A stretch of DNA of 64,000 nt from JBOGVZ01 sp050692985 (lineage in GTDB: Bacteria; Actinomycetota; UBA4738; CALAEC01), in contig JBOGVZ010000043.1 of the NCBI GenBank assembly GCA_050692985.1, positions 1-64,000 on the forward strand. The letters are read 5' to 3'. A model generated the notes under the pieces. It was not told the DNA's origin and did not search any database. It worked only from the letters and a program-made list of their open reading frames with translations. Below are positions 23,114-31,658 of the stretch, in pieces. The first letter of the stretch is position 1, and the number at the start of each line of letters is the position of its first letter. Made by a program: the position numbers and the translations under genes.

Positions 23114-24016
23114 GTGAGGATCGGCATGGTGGGCCTGGGCCGGATGGGCGGCAACATGAGCGCCCGCCTCGTCGAGCACGGCCACGAGGTGGTGGGCTAC
23201 GCCAGGAAGGACGGGAGCCGCAGGGCCGCCGCCGAGCACGGCGTGCAGGCCGTGGCCTCGCTGGAGGAGCTGGTGGCGGCCCTGGAGCCCCCCCGGGTGG
23301 CCTGGGCCATGGTGCCCGCCGGCGATCCCACCGAGTCGGTGGTCGGCTCGCTGGCCGACCTGTTCGAGCCCGGCGACCTCCTGGTCGACGGGGGCAACTC
23401 CCACTTCAAGGACTCGATCCGCCGGGCCGGGGAGCTCCGGGGCAGGGAGGTGGCGTTCGTGGACGCCGGCGTCTCCGGGGGCATCTGGGGGCTGCGGGAG
23501 GGCTACTGCCTCATGCTCGGCGGGGATGCCGAGGCCGTGGCCCGGCTGGAGCCGGCCCTGGAGGCCCTGGCCCCCGAGAAGGGGTGGGCCCACGTGGGGC
23601 CCAGCGGCGCGGGGCACTTCGTGAAGATGGTCCACAACGGGATCGAGTACGGGCTGCTCCAGGCCTACGGCGAGGGGTTCGAGATCCTGCGGGCCTCGGG
23701 GTTCGACCTGGACCTGGGCCGGGTGGCGGAGGTGTGGCGCCACGGCAGCGTGGTGCGGTCGTGGCTGCTCGACCTCCTCCAGAAGGCCCTGGCGGAGGAC
23801 CCCGGCCTGGAGTCGGTGCGGGGCTACGTGGAGGACTCCGGCGAGGGGCGGTGGACGGTGCAGGCCGCCATCGAGGAGGACGTTCCCGCGCCGGTGATCA
23901 CCCTCTCGCTGCTGGCCCGGCTGGCCTCCCGCCAGGACGAGTCGTTCGGGGCCAAGGTCATCGCCGCGCTGCGGCGGGAGTTCGGCGGGCACGGGGTCCG
24001 CGAGGCCGACCGGTGA
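23114..24016 (+). CDS. gnd: 6-phosphogluconate dehydrogenase, decarboxylating, short type
   Basis: A 300-residue enzyme converting 6-phosphogluconate to ribulose-5-P, CO2 and reduced cofactor. Motifs: GLGRMGGNM (cofactor loop), DGGNSHFKDS, VSGGIWGLREGY, and the catalytic VGPSGAGHFVKMVHNGIEYG with Lys and His. The short length and the loop context suggest the NAD-preferring GndA/YqeC class rather than the 470-residue NADP enzyme. GGAGGTGA precedes GTG 23114. Its stop overlaps the zwf start by 4 bases. Confidence 0.9.
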   Translation: MRIGMVGLGRMGGNMSARLVEHGHEVVGYARKDGSRRAAAEHGVQAVASLEELVAALEPPRVAWAMVPAGDPTESVVGSLADLFEPGDLLVDGGNSHFKDSIRRAGELRGREVAFVDAGVSGGIWGLREGYCLMLGGDAEAVARLEPALEALAPEKGWAHVGPSGAGHFVKMVHNGIEYGLLQAYGEGFEILRASGFDLDLGRVAEVWRHGSVVRSWLLDLLQKALAEDPGLESVRGYVEDSGEGRWTVQAAIEEDVPAPVITLSLLARLASRQDESFGAKVIAALRREFGGHGVREADR

Positions 24017-25443
24017 CCCGGCAGAAGCTGACCCCGCCCGATCCCTGCGCGATCGTCATCTTCGGGGCGTCCGGGGACCTCACCCACCGAAAGCTCCTCC
24101 CGGCCCTGTATCACCTGTTCGTGGAGGGCCTGCTGCCGGCCTCGTTCGGCATCGTGGGGTACGCCCGGACGGACATGAAGAACGCCGAGTTCCGGGAGAT
24201 GGCCCGGGAGTCCGTAGCCAAGCACGGCCGCACCCAGCCCGAGGACGAGCCGTGGTCGGAGTTCGCCAGGGGCCTGTTCTACGTGCCCGGGGAGTTCTCC
24301 GACCCGGGCGCCATGGCCCACCTGCGCCGGCACCTGGAGCGGATCGACCGCGACCGGGGCACCGAGGGTCGGCGGTTCTTCTACTGCGCCACCCCTCCGG
24401 GCGCCTTCGCGGACATCGTGGAGCGGATCGGCGAGGAGGGCATGGCCGGGGACGCCCGCATCGTGATCGAGAAGCCGTTCGGGACCGACCTGGAGAGCGC
24501 TCGGGACCTGGGCCGGCTGATCCACGGGGTGTTCGACGAGTCCCGGGTGTTCCGCATCGACCACTACCTGGGCAAGGAGACCGTGCAGAACATCCTGGTG
24601 TTCCGCTTCGCCAACTCGATGTTCGAGCCGCTGTGGAACCGCCGGTACGTGGACCACGTGCAGCTCACCGTGGCCGAGGACATCGGGATCGAGGGCCGGG
24701 GGCGATTCTACGAGCGCACCGGCGCGCTGCGGGACATGGTCCAGACCCACCTGTTCCAGGTGCTGTCGTTCCTGGCCATGGAGCCGCCGGTGGCCTTCCA
24801 GGCCGAGCGGCTGCGCGACGAGAAGGCCAAGGTGTTCCACGCCATCACCGAGGTCCGGCCGCACGACGTGGTCCGCGGCCAGTACCGCGGGTACCGGGAA
24901 GAGCACGGTGTGGCCTCCGACTCGGAGACCGAGACGTTCGCGGCGCTGCGGCTGGAGATCGACAGCTGGCGATGGGCGGGGGTGCCGTTCTTCCTGCGCA
25001 CCGGCAAGCGGCTGAAGGAGCGCGTGGCCGAGGCGGTGATCGAGTTCAAGGACGTGCCCCACCGCCTGTTCGAGAACGAGGGCATCACCGGCATGGGGCG
25101 CGACCGGCTGGCCATCCGCATCCAGCCGGACGAGGGCATCCGCCTATCGTTCACCGTCCAGGCCCCGGGCCTGGGCATCGCCCTGGACCAGGCGGACCTG
25201 GAGTTCGAGTACGGGGAGCGGTTCGAGGGCAAGGACCTGGTCGACGCCTACGAGGCCCTGCTGCTCGAGGCCATGCACGGCGACCGGACGCTGTTCCTGC
25301 GCCAGGACGGCGTGGAGCGGGCGTGGGAGGTGCTCGAGCCGGCGTTCGCCGACCGGCCGCCGGTGGCCGGGTACGAGCCTGGATCCCGGGGCCCATCCGG
25401 GGCGGACGAGCTCATCGCCCCCCGCCGCTGGTCCCCGCCGTAG
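24013..25443 (+). CDS. zwf: Glucose-6-phosphate 1-dehydrogenase
   Basis: A 476-residue enzyme for the first oxidative step of the pentose phosphate pathway. NADP-binding GASGDLTHRKLLP is near residue 17, the substrate motif RIDHYLGKETVQN near 183, the IEKPFGTDL lysine loop near 155 and the cofactor-linked FFLRTGKRL near 330. The GTG start overlaps gnd (GTGA), so pgi, gnd and zwf are translated as a unit and give NADPH and pentose phosphates from the hexose pool. The 3' end overlaps the convergent small gene by 32 bases. Confidence 0.92.
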   Translation: MTRQKLTPPDPCAIVIFGASGDLTHRKLLPALYHLFVEGLLPASFGIVGYARTDMKNAEFREMARESVAKHGRTQPEDEPWSEFARGLFYVPGEFSDPGAMAHLRRHLERIDRDRGTEGRRFFYCATPPGAFADIVERIGEEGMAGDARIVIEKPFGTDLESARDLGRLIHGVFDESRVFRIDHYLGKETVQNILVFRFANSMFEPLWNRRYVDHVQLTVAEDIGIEGRGRFYERTGALRDMVQTHLFQVLSFLAMEPPVAFQAERLRDEKAKVFHAITEVRPHDVVRGQYRGYREEHGVASDSETETFAALRLEIDSWRWAGVPFFLRTGKRLKERVAEAVIEFKDVPHRLFENEGITGMGRDRLAIRIQPDEGIRLSFTVQAPGLGIALDQADLEFEYGERFEGKDLVDAYEALLLEAMHGDRTLFLRQDGVERAWEVLEPAFADRPPVAGYEPGSRGPSGADELIAPRRWSPP

Positions 25444-25693
25444 CGACGCGTTCCCGCGGCGCCCCGAGGCCCTCGCCGCCGCGGACCCGGCGGGCCCGGA
25501 AGCCGCACCCCGGGCACCTGTCCACCCCGGGACCGAGCGGACGCCCGCAGTAGAGGCACGGCCCGCGTTCGGGCTCGGCCGCGTCGGCCCGGGCCCGGCG
25601 GTCCCTGACGATCTTCGGCACGACCAGGATGAGGACGGCCCCCACGATGACCAGGAGCTCGTCCCACCCGCCGGCGTGCGCCACCAGACCCAA
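25412..25693 (-). CDS. Single-pass membrane protein with zinc ribbon
   Basis: A 93-residue protein with a membrane helix at about 11-28 (LLVIVGAVLILVVPKIV), a basic stop-transfer region, and a C-terminal zinc ribbon of two CxxC pairs (CLYCGRP and CPGCGFR). TTG 25693 is chosen because GGGGAGG lies 6 bases upstream; a GTG six bases later is possible. The gene follows the stop of the polytopic membrane gene by three bases and is likely co-transcribed with it. Function unknown; a small sensory or assembly factor is possible. Confidence 0.65.
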   Translation of the reverse strand: MGLVAHAGGWDELLVIVGAVLILVVPKIVRDRRARADAAEPERGPCLYCGRPLGPGVDRCPGCGFRARRVRGGEGLGAPRERVATAGTSGGGR

Positions 25694-25696
25694 CCG

Positions 25697-27067
25697 CTAC
25701 CTCCCCGACAGGATGACCAGGCCGCCCACCGTGAACATCACCATGATCGCCAGTAGCGCGTACTGGGACCGGGTGGACAGGTCGCGGCGGAACGCCGCCA
25801 CGGCCTTGTCGTGGGCCAGCACCACCCCGGCCACGTGGCCGGCCACGATGGCCGCCACCTGCACGTACCAGATCGCGGCCGCCGACAGGAGCGCCAGGTT
25901 CACCGTGAGGCCGGCCGTGCCGAACACGTCCCACCCCCGGCCCAGGGGGTCGGACAGCGCGGAGATCCCCAGCTGCCCCTCCAGCACCAGCAGCGAGAAG
26001 TAGTGCGCCGCCACGTAGGCGAAGGCGATGGGCACCAGGCTGTGCACGAAGCGGACCGACAGCGGGTGCCACGGCGTCCCGGCCACCGCCGACGCGCCCA
26101 TCATCGCCACCGTGTACGCCAGCGACACCAGGAGGATCACGCCCACCAGGCCGGCCGTCCCCGCCACCGTCCCCGCCACCGGGCCAAGCGAGCCGGTGAG
26201 CGACGTCCACAACGCCGTCCCCGTCAGCCCGTCGAACCCCGTGGAGCCGATCAGCACCATGACGAACGGCACCAGCCCCGGCTGGGGGCGAAGCGACGGG
26301 AGCCCGCCGAGCAGCGGCCGCCGGGCCACGCGGCCGTCCGGGAGTCGGGTCACCGGGGCCAGCCGCGACAACAGGCCGAAGTACACGGCGAAGGCCTCGC
26401 CGCCCCGGTTCCATGCATCCCGCCCGAACACGGCCATCCCCGCCAGCGTGATCGCCGAGTAGGCCACGATGGCCGCGGCCAGGGCCCGGGGGGAGTCGCC
26501 GAAGGGGTAGACCAGCTCCATCCACACGAACCCTCCCAGCAGCAGGGCGGCCGGCCACTTCCCCCACGCCAGGGGATAGGGACGCCATGGACGCTCGCCG
26601 ACCTTCAGGAACCGGGCGATCGTGTCCCACGGGGAGAGCGTGGCCCACCAGTTCCCGAACAGCGCGTGGGCGAAGGCCAGCCCCACCCACACCCACACGT
26701 ACACCAGCACCGGGGCCAGGTTGCCGGTGGGCGAGGTGGTGCCCCCGGCCGCGGCCACGAGCGTCACCAGGAAGGCCGCCACCGACACGGTCCGGACGAC
26801 CCCGTCCTGGACCGGGCCCCGCAGCAGCCGTTGCGCCCATCCCGGGAAGGGCCTGCCGGTGGCCTGGCCTTCCAGGCGCGGCTCCTTCCACAGCACGGCC
26901 AGGGCCACGAACGACACGATCACCGCGGTGGCGGACCCGTACACGAACAGCCATGTGGGCACGGGCAGGTCCAGCCGTCCCCCGATGCCGTGGGCCCACG
27001 CCGGCGACGGGACGCCGAGCACCAGCGCCGCGGTCGCCGCGGCCACCGCCGTCGTCCGGCGCCTCAC
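25697..27067 (-). CDS. Polytopic membrane protein, 'fenitrothion hydrolase'-like family
   Basis: A 456-residue protein with a cleavable-looking signal (to about residue 25, PAWAHGIGG) and about twelve hydrophobic segments. The N-terminal HGIGGRLDLPVPTWLFVYG and the Trp-rich HALFGNWWATLSPWD region match actinobacterial proteins commonly labelled fenitrothion hydrolase; that name is inherited and the native role is unknown. A mature N-terminal His, and His pairs in membrane segments (VAAHYFSL, IVAGHVAG), could bind metal. It overlaps the cupredoxin-like gene upstream by GTGA, which hints at a copper- or redox-related pair. Confidence 0.6.
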   Translation of the reverse strand: MRRRTTAVAAATAALVLGVPSPAWAHGIGGRLDLPVPTWLFVYGSATAVIVSFVALAVLWKEPRLEGQATGRPFPGWAQRLLRGPVQDGVVRTVSVAAFLVTLVAAAGGTTSPTGNLAPVLVYVWVWVGLAFAHALFGNWWATLSPWDTIARFLKVGERPWRPYPLAWGKWPAALLLGGFVWMELVYPFGDSPRALAAAIVAYSAITLAGMAVFGRDAWNRGGEAFAVYFGLLSRLAPVTRLPDGRVARRPLLGGLPSLRPQPGLVPFVMVLIGSTGFDGLTGTALWTSLTGSLGPVAGTVAGTAGLVGVILLVSLAYTVAMMGASAVAGTPWHPLSVRFVHSLVPIAFAYVAAHYFSLLVLEGQLGISALSDPLGRGWDVFGTAGLTVNLALLSAAAIWYVQVAAIVAGHVAGVVLAHDKAVAAFRRDLSTRSQYALLAIMVMFTVGGLVILSGR

Positions 27068-27498
27068 GCCCGGACCTCCAGGTGGAACAGCAACAGGTGA
27101 GCGCCCTCCAGCTCGACCTCGAAGATCCCGGGGACGTCGGCCCGGAACCGGATGCGGGCCGGGCTGCCGGGCGCCACGTCGGCCAGGAAGTCGTACCCGT
27201 GGACGTGGACCTCGTCGGTGACGTCGGCCTCCACGGTGATGATGACTCGCCGGCCCAGAGGGACGGAGACCTGGCGGGGGCCCGTGACCCGGCCCTCCTC
27301 CACCTCGACCTCGATCTCCCGGGCATCCGGGGTGGTCACCGTGATGGTGGGGGTGGCCGTGGGCGAGGCCGTGGACGTCGGGCTCGGCGATGGGGCCGGG
27401 GAGGTCGCGATGGTGGGGTCGTCGGCGCCGGGGCGCAGCACCACGAACAGCGCCACCACGGCGGCCAGGCCGGCCACCGCGATCACCCACCGTGCCAC
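27064..27498 (-). CDS. Membrane-anchored cupredoxin-like protein
   Basis: A 144-residue protein with an N-terminal membrane anchor (1-22), a Ser/Thr/Pro spacer of about 30 residues and a beta domain (about 58-142) with VPLGRRVIITVEADVTDEVHVHGYD and FRADVPGIFEVELEGAHLLLFHLEV. This is the cupredoxin strand pattern seen in proteins next to the membrane family encoded downstream. His residues at VHVHGY and AHLLLFH could form a type 1-like site, but the classical Cys ligand is absent, so it may not hold blue copper. SD GGGAGGAGA precedes the GTG start. Confidence 0.65.
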   Translation of the reverse strand: MARWVIAVAGLAAVVALFVVLRPGADDPTIATSPAPSPSPTSTASPTATPTITVTTPDAREIEVEVEEGRVTGPRQVSVPLGRRVIITVEADVTDEVHVHGYDFLADVAPGSPARIRFRADVPGIFEVELEGAHLLLFHLEVRA

Positions 27499-27565
27499 GC
27501 GCGTGTCTCCTCCCGATCGTGATGCAGGGCTCTCAATCGTAGCGTCCTGCTCCGGAGGCCCGGTG

Positions 27566-27571
27566 TAGGCT
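27566..27571 (+). promoter_or_regulatory. -10 element TAGGCT for the diiron gene
   Basis: TAGGCT ends 7 bases before ATG 27579. On the other strand TACGAT (27541 to 27536) serves the divergent cupredoxin gene. Confidence 0.5.
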
Positions 27572-27578
27572 CGGACCG

Positions 27579-28430
27579 ATGCTGCTCACGCGGGAGGAGC
27601 AGACCTACGACTTCGGCGGGGCCGCGTTCGACCTCGGCCGCGACCGCGACGTGCTGGCGTGGATCTTCAGCCAGTTCCTGTACGGCGAGGTCACCGGGGT
27701 CCAGGTGGGCACCTGGCTGGCCCAGGCTCCGGACTTCGAGGCCGCCCAGTTCCTGGCCCGGCAGGCGAACGAGGAGATGGCCCACGTCAAGCTGTTCCTG
27801 CGGATCCTGTCGGCGCTGGACGAGGAGCCGCGGCCGCCCCACCGGGCCCTGAAGTTCCTGGCCACCGACTTCGCCGGGGGGACGTTCCTGGAGCACTGCG
27901 CGCTGGAGATGGCCCTGGGGGAGGGGTTCGTGCTCATGGCCATCTACGCGCTCATCGACACGCTGCCCGACTCCGAGGTCCGGCGGCTGCTCCAGGGGCT
28001 GTCGCGGCAGGAGGAGGGCCACGTCTCGTTCGGCGAGGACCAGACGGCCCGGGCGCTGCGGAGGGACCCGTCCCGGGCGCCCCACCTCCTGGGACTGGCC
28101 CTGGTGTCGTTCGCGGCGCTGCGGAGGCTGGGTGGTTGGATCGGCCGCCGCTACCCGGGCCACCCCGTGCTCTCGCAGATGCCGGGGTTCCTGCCGGCCA
28201 CCGTGGCCGCGGCCGAGGTTCGCATGCGGCGGATGGGTGCGCTGCGCCGGCCGCTGGCGGAGATCCCCGCCGGCGAGCGGGCCCGCCTGGCCGCGGCCGC
28301 GCTGGGGCGTCGGTACGGCCGGGCCCTCAACCCCTTCCGGCCCAAGCCGCCTCCGCTCACCGACACGTACCTTCGGGACCCCGCGGTTCGGGCCCGGCTC
28401 GGCCCGTCACCTGCCTCCGGGCTCCGGTAG
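27579..28430 (+). CDS. Ferritin-like diiron protein, R2-like oxidase fold
   Basis: A 283-residue helical protein with diiron ligands E37 (YGEVTG), E66 and H69 (EEMAHVKLF), E115 (ALGEGFV), and E145 and H148 (RQEEGHVSFGE). This is the E/ExxH/E/ExxH layout of R2-like ligand-binding oxidases and related oxygenases; the radical Tyr cannot be assigned with confidence. After residue 180 the chain becomes Arg/Ala-rich and less conserved. A 62-residue protein gene follows 37 bases later. Substrate unknown; the fold suggests O2-dependent oxidation of a fatty or aromatic compound. Confidence 0.72.
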   Translation: MLLTREEQTYDFGGAAFDLGRDRDVLAWIFSQFLYGEVTGVQVGTWLAQAPDFEAAQFLARQANEEMAHVKLFLRILSALDEEPRPPHRALKFLATDFAGGTFLEHCALEMALGEGFVLMAIYALIDTLPDSEVRRLLQGLSRQEEGHVSFGEDQTARALRRDPSRAPHLLGLALVSFAALRRLGGWIGRRYPGHPVLSQMPGFLPATVAAAEVRMRRMGALRRPLAEIPAGERARLAAAALGRRYGRALNPFRPKPPPLTDTYLRDPAVRARLGPSPASGLR

Positions 28431-28467
28431 CGTGGACGCCCGTCCAACACCACCGAGGAGGGACCCG

Positions 28468-28656
28468 ATGCCCAGGGAGATCGACTGGCAGCTGTTCGAG
28501 AAGGCCTGCGACCTGGCCGCCTCGGCCATGCGAGGGGCCATGGGGGGCGAGGGCTCCCAACCGCCCAGGTACGCGGCCGAGCTGTTCGCCGAGATCTGGG
28601 GGGCGCTGAAGGAGGCGGCCAAGGACCTCCCGGAAAAGCCTCGGACCGGGTTCTGA
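28468..28656 (+). CDS. 62-residue helical protein, unknown function
   Basis: A short soluble frame at ATG 28468 with GAGGAGGG five bases upstream. The sequence is two amphipathic helices (IDWQLFEKACDLAASAMRGAM and AAELFAEIWGALKEAAKDLP) joined by a Gly/Ser/Pro loop. No family recognised. Close spacing to the diiron gene upstream suggests co-transcription. Confidence 0.6.
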   Translation: MPREIDWQLFEKACDLAASAMRGAMGGEGSQPPRYAAELFAEIWGALKEAAKDLPEKPRTGF

Positions 28657-28672
28657 TCCCGGGCCGGCCCGC

Positions 28673-29047
28673 TCAGCCCTCGGAGCGGGCCCGGGACAGG
28701 TCTCGCAGCGACACCACCCCAACCACCCGGTCGTCCTCGACGACCGGCAGATGGCGGAACCCCCGGCCCAGCATCGTGTCCAGGGCCTCCTCCACGGTGG
28801 TGTCCGCGCCGACCGTGACCGGGTCGGGCGTCATCCAGTCGGCCACGGCGTGGGTGGCGGCGTCGAAGTGCTGGCCCAGGGCCCGGACGATGTCCCGCTC
28901 CGTGAAGATCCCCAGCAGCCGGTCGTCCCGCATCACCAGGGCCGAGCCGGCGGCCCGCTCCCCCATGACCGTGGCGGCCTCGGCCACCGTGGTGGAGGGG
29001 TCCACCGACAGGATGGACCGGGTCATGACCTCCCCGATCGTGGCCAT
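28673..29047 (-). CDS. Two-CBS-domain protein
   Basis: A 124-residue Bateman module with CBS1 at about 5-55 (VMTRSILSVDPSTTVAEAA, RLLGIFTERDIVR) and CBS2 at about 68-118 (WMTPDPVTVGADTTVEEAL, RVVGVVSLRDLSRA). Such stand-alone pairs bind AMP, ATP or NAD(H) and control partner enzymes. ATG 29047 is chosen over TTG 29056 because TAGGGT (29061 to 29056) ends 8 bases before it and overlaps the TTG, so a leaderless message would begin near ATG 29047. Confidence 0.8.
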   Translation of the reverse strand: MATIGEVMTRSILSVDPSTTVAEAATVMGERAAGSALVMRDDRLLGIFTERDIVRALGQHFDAATHAVADWMTPDPVTVGADTTVEEALDTMLGRGFRHLPVVEDDRVVGVVSLRDLSRARSEG

Positions 29048-29145
29048 CGGGCTCAACCCTAGCGCGGAGCACCCACCGGGGAAACCCCGGGAACCCTCGA
29101 TCCGGGCCGCCCGTCGAAGTCGTAGGACGGAGCGAGGAGGGGATC

Positions 29146-29985
29146 ATGGACGGGAAGCGCTTGATGATGGCCGCCGCCACCGTCCTGGTGCTGGCGGGGA
29201 CGGCGTGCGCCGGAGGCCAGGGGGGGTCGGCGGACTCCGCCGGGGAGGGCGCCCCCGCCAGGGGCCTGGAGGAGCCGGCCGCGGGAGCGCCGGACGTCGC
29301 GGTGGAAGGGGAAGCCGCGGGATTGCCGGAGCTGGGGCCGTCGGTGATCAAGACCGCCGAGCTCGAGCTGGAGATCGAGCGGGACGGCCTCGGGGACGCG
29401 GTCGGGAAGGTCACCGCCGCCGCGGCTCGGCACGGCGGCTTCGTGCTCTCCAGCACCGTGGCCGGCAACCCGGCCACCTCGGCCACCGTGGTGCTGCGGG
29501 TTCCCTCGAAGCGCTTCGAGGCCGCCCTGGCACAGCTCCGCGGGTTGGGGACACCCGAGCGCGAGCACGTGGCCGGCGAGGAGGTCGGCCAGGAGTTCGT
29601 CGACCTGGAGGCCCGGCTGCGGAACCTGCGGTCCCAGGAGGCGGTGCTGCTGCGGCTGATGGACGAGGCCACCACCGTCCAGGACACGATCCGGGTGCAG
29701 AACGAGCTCCAGCGCGTGCAGCTCGAGGTGGAGCAGATCGAGGGCCGGCTGCGATACCTGCGCGACCAGACCGACCTGGGAACGATCTCGGTCCTGTTGA
29801 CCGAGGAGGGGGCGCCGCAGGCCGCCGGGGCGTTCGGAGGGGCGTGGGACACGGCCGTCGAGGTGTTCCTGGCCGTGCTGTCAGCGGTGATCGTGGCCGC
29901 GGGGTTCGCCATCCCGGTGCTGGTCCTGGCCGGACTGGCGTGGGTGGGCTACCGGCGGCTGCGGCCCCGGCTCACGTCCCCTTGA
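29146..29985 (+). CDS. DUF4349 lipoprotein
   Basis: A 279-residue lipoprotein with a lipobox near GTAC and a Gly/Glu/Ala spacer to about residue 60. The DUF4349 domain follows: IKTAELELEIERD, GGFVLSSTVAG, TVVLRVPSKRFEAALAQLRGLG, a helical hairpin with FVDLEARLRNLRSQEAVLLRLM, and a second coiled segment. A C-terminal membrane segment lies at about 240-265. The domain resembles periplasmic membrane-fusion hairpins; function unknown. GAGGAGGGGATC precedes the ATG. The 3' end overlaps the convergent LLM gene by 14 bases. Confidence 0.8.
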   Translation: MDGKRLMMAAATVLVLAGTACAGGQGGSADSAGEGAPARGLEEPAAGAPDVAVEGEAAGLPELGPSVIKTAELELEIERDGLGDAVGKVTAAAARHGGFVLSSTVAGNPATSATVVLRVPSKRFEAALAQLRGLGTPEREHVAGEEVGQEFVDLEARLRNLRSQEAVLLRLMDEATTVQDTIRVQNELQRVQLEVEQIEGRLRYLRDQTDLGTISVLLTEEGAPQAAGAFGGAWDTAVEVFLAVLSAVIVAAGFAIPVLVLAGLAWVGYRRLRPRLTSP

Positions 29986-31006
29986 GGGCCGGGAGCACCT
30001 CGGTCCCGAACAGCTCCACGGCCCGGCCGGCCACCTCGCCGTCCATGCCCGGGTAGTGGAGCCGGACCACCAGGTGGAACTCGGGGCGGCCGGCGAAGGC
30101 GTCGACGATCGGCCAGAGGGCCCGGATGACCTCGTGCCGGTCACCGGCGGGCGTGAGGGCCCTCAGCTCCTCCTCGGGGGGCGGCCGGACCTCCATCCCG
30201 TAGCCGGGGGTGTCGGAGGTCCCCCGCCACCCGCCGTACACCCCGAGCTGGTGGGCCACGCCGTCCCGGACGACCTCCCAGGCGTCGCCGTCCTCCCACA
30301 CGAAGGTGTTCTGGAGGTAGGCGAAGGCCAGGTCGCCTGGGTCCTTGCCGGCCTCGGCCGTGCCCTGCTCGGCCCATGCCAGGGCCTGGCGTGCGGAGTC
30401 GAGGTCGGAGCGGCTGCGGATGTAGCCGTCGCCCAGGCGTCCGGCCCGGCGGATGGCCTGCTCCACGAACCCGCCCAGGAAGATCGGAGGGCCTCCGGCC
30501 CGGGCGGGCGGCGGCGTGACCCTGACCTCCTCCAGCTGGAACGCCCGTCCGGGGTGCGTGAACCGCTCCCCGGTCCACGCCTTCCGCAGGATCTCCACCG
30601 TCTCGGTGGTCCGGCGCAGGCGGTGGCCGACCGGGACGCCGAACATCCGGAACTCCTCCTCGCGCCAGCCCAGACCCAGGCCCAGCAGCAGGCGGCCGCC
30701 GGAGAGCTGGTCCACCACCGCGGCGTCCTCCGCCAAGCGGATGGGGTGGTGGAACGGCGTCAGGACCACGCCGGTCCCGAGCTGGAGGCGGTCGGTGGCG
30801 GTGGCCACGCCCGCCAGGATCGGAAGGAGCGATGGGAGGTAGCCGTCGGACGAGCCGTGATGCTCGCTGACCCACACCGAGTCGAACCCCAGCGTCTCCG
30901 CCAGGCGGGCCAGCTCCACGATGTCGCGGTACTCCTGGGCGAAGGTGCGGCTCGACCCGGGAGGGATCTGGCCGGTGAACAGCCCCAGCCCGATTCGCAG
31001 CGCCAC
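29972..31006 (-). CDS. LLM-class F420-dependent oxidoreductase (344 aa)
   Basis: A luciferase-like TIM-barrel flavin/F420 enzyme. Typical features: N-terminal IGLGLF strand, WVSEHHGSSDGYLPS (residues about 42-56), LGTGVVLTPFHHPIRLAEDAA, GRLLLGLGLGWREEEFRMFG and the F420-family GGPPIFLGGF near 170. The substrate cannot be inferred. GTG 31006 follows -10 TAGGGT by six bases. It lies 41 bases after the end of the Lrp-type gene on the same strand. Confidence 0.85.
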   Translation of the reverse strand: MALRIGLGLFTGQIPPGSSRTFAQEYRDIVELARLAETLGFDSVWVSEHHGSSDGYLPSLLPILAGVATATDRLQLGTGVVLTPFHHPIRLAEDAAVVDQLSGGRLLLGLGLGWREEEFRMFGVPVGHRLRRTTETVEILRKAWTGERFTHPGRAFQLEEVRVTPPPARAGGPPIFLGGFVEQAIRRAGRLGDGYIRSRSDLDSARQALAWAEQGTAEAGKDPGDLAFAYLQNTFVWEDGDAWEVVRDGVAHQLGVYGGWRGTSDTPGYGMEVRPPPEEELRALTPAGDRHEVIRALWPIVDAFAGRPEFHLVVRLHYPGMDGEVAGRAVELFGTEVLPALKGT

Positions 31007-31047
31007 GGGCGTACCCTACCAGCCCGGTCCCGGCACCCGGAGGGAGG

Positions 31048-31566
31048 TCAGGCGGTGCGGCTGGAGCGCCGCCGCTCGGCGGCGGGGGCTTCATCGGGCG
31101 CGGACCGGCTCGGGTCCACGACCCGGTGGGTCACCGGCGAGGACAGGACGATCGAGGTGATCGTTTCCGCATGGGGCATCAGGCCGTCGATCAGCTCCTG
31201 GAGGTGCTCGACGGAGCGGACGGCCACCTTGGCGATGTAGGAGTCCTCCCCGGTGACCCGGTGGCACTCCAGGAACTCGGGGATGTCGGTGGTCCGTCGG
31301 CCCAGCTCCAGGCAGTCGAGGTCGCCGGCGGCGCGCATCCGCACGAACGCCATGATCGGCAGGCCCACCCGCTCCAGGTCCAGCTCCACCCGGTACCCCC
31401 TGATGATCCCGGCCTCCTCCAGCCGGCGGGCCCGGTCCGCCACGGCCGGGGGCGTCAGCGAAACCCGCCTCCCCAGCTCGCTGTAGGTGATCCGGGCGTT
31501 CTCCTGGAGCTCCCGCAGGATGCGCAGGTCGGTCTCGTCCAGCGCCTGTTCAGGATTGAAAGCCAT
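31048..31566 (-). CDS. Lrp/AsnC-family transcriptional regulator
   Basis: A 172-residue regulator: HTH at about 8-55 (LDETDLRILRELQENARITYSELGRRVSLTPPAVADRARRL, read in parts) and a RAM effector domain at about 70-150 that binds amino acids or similar ligands. The C-terminal 20 residues are charged and variable. ATG 31566 is favoured because GGAGG lies 9 bases upstream; ATG 31575 directly abuts it. It is divergent from an EamA-type exporter, a common pairing in which the regulator controls amino acid or metabolite export. Confidence 0.88.
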   Translation of the reverse strand: MAFNPEQALDETDLRILRELQENARITYSELGRRVSLTPPAVADRARRLEEAGIIRGYRVELDLERVGLPIMAFVRMRAAGDLDCLELGRRTTDIPEFLECHRVTGEDSYIAKVAVRSVEHLQELIDGLMPHAETITSIVLSSPVTHRVVDPSRSAPDEAPAAERRRSSRTA

Positions 31567-31646
31567 CCGCCTCATCCTCCATCGATCCGAGGTCTCAACC
31601 GCCCCAACTCTTTCAGATAGAGCTTCACATAGGCCGGATGCCTTTA

Positions 31647-31652
31647 TATCAT
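31647..31652 (+). promoter_or_regulatory. -10 element TATCAT of the EamA gene
   Basis: TATCAT ends 6 bases before ATG 31659, setting the start two codons past an in-frame upstream ATG region (31638). The 92-base divergent gap is AT-richer than its surroundings and probably holds the Lrp site. Confidence 0.5.
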
Positions 31653-31658
31653 GTTCGC

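Noticed and set aside
31021..31047. Attenuator or riboswitch before the LLM oxidoreductase gene
   Set aside because: The gap is only 41 bases and holds a TAGGGT -10 six bases before the start, leaving no room for a leader.
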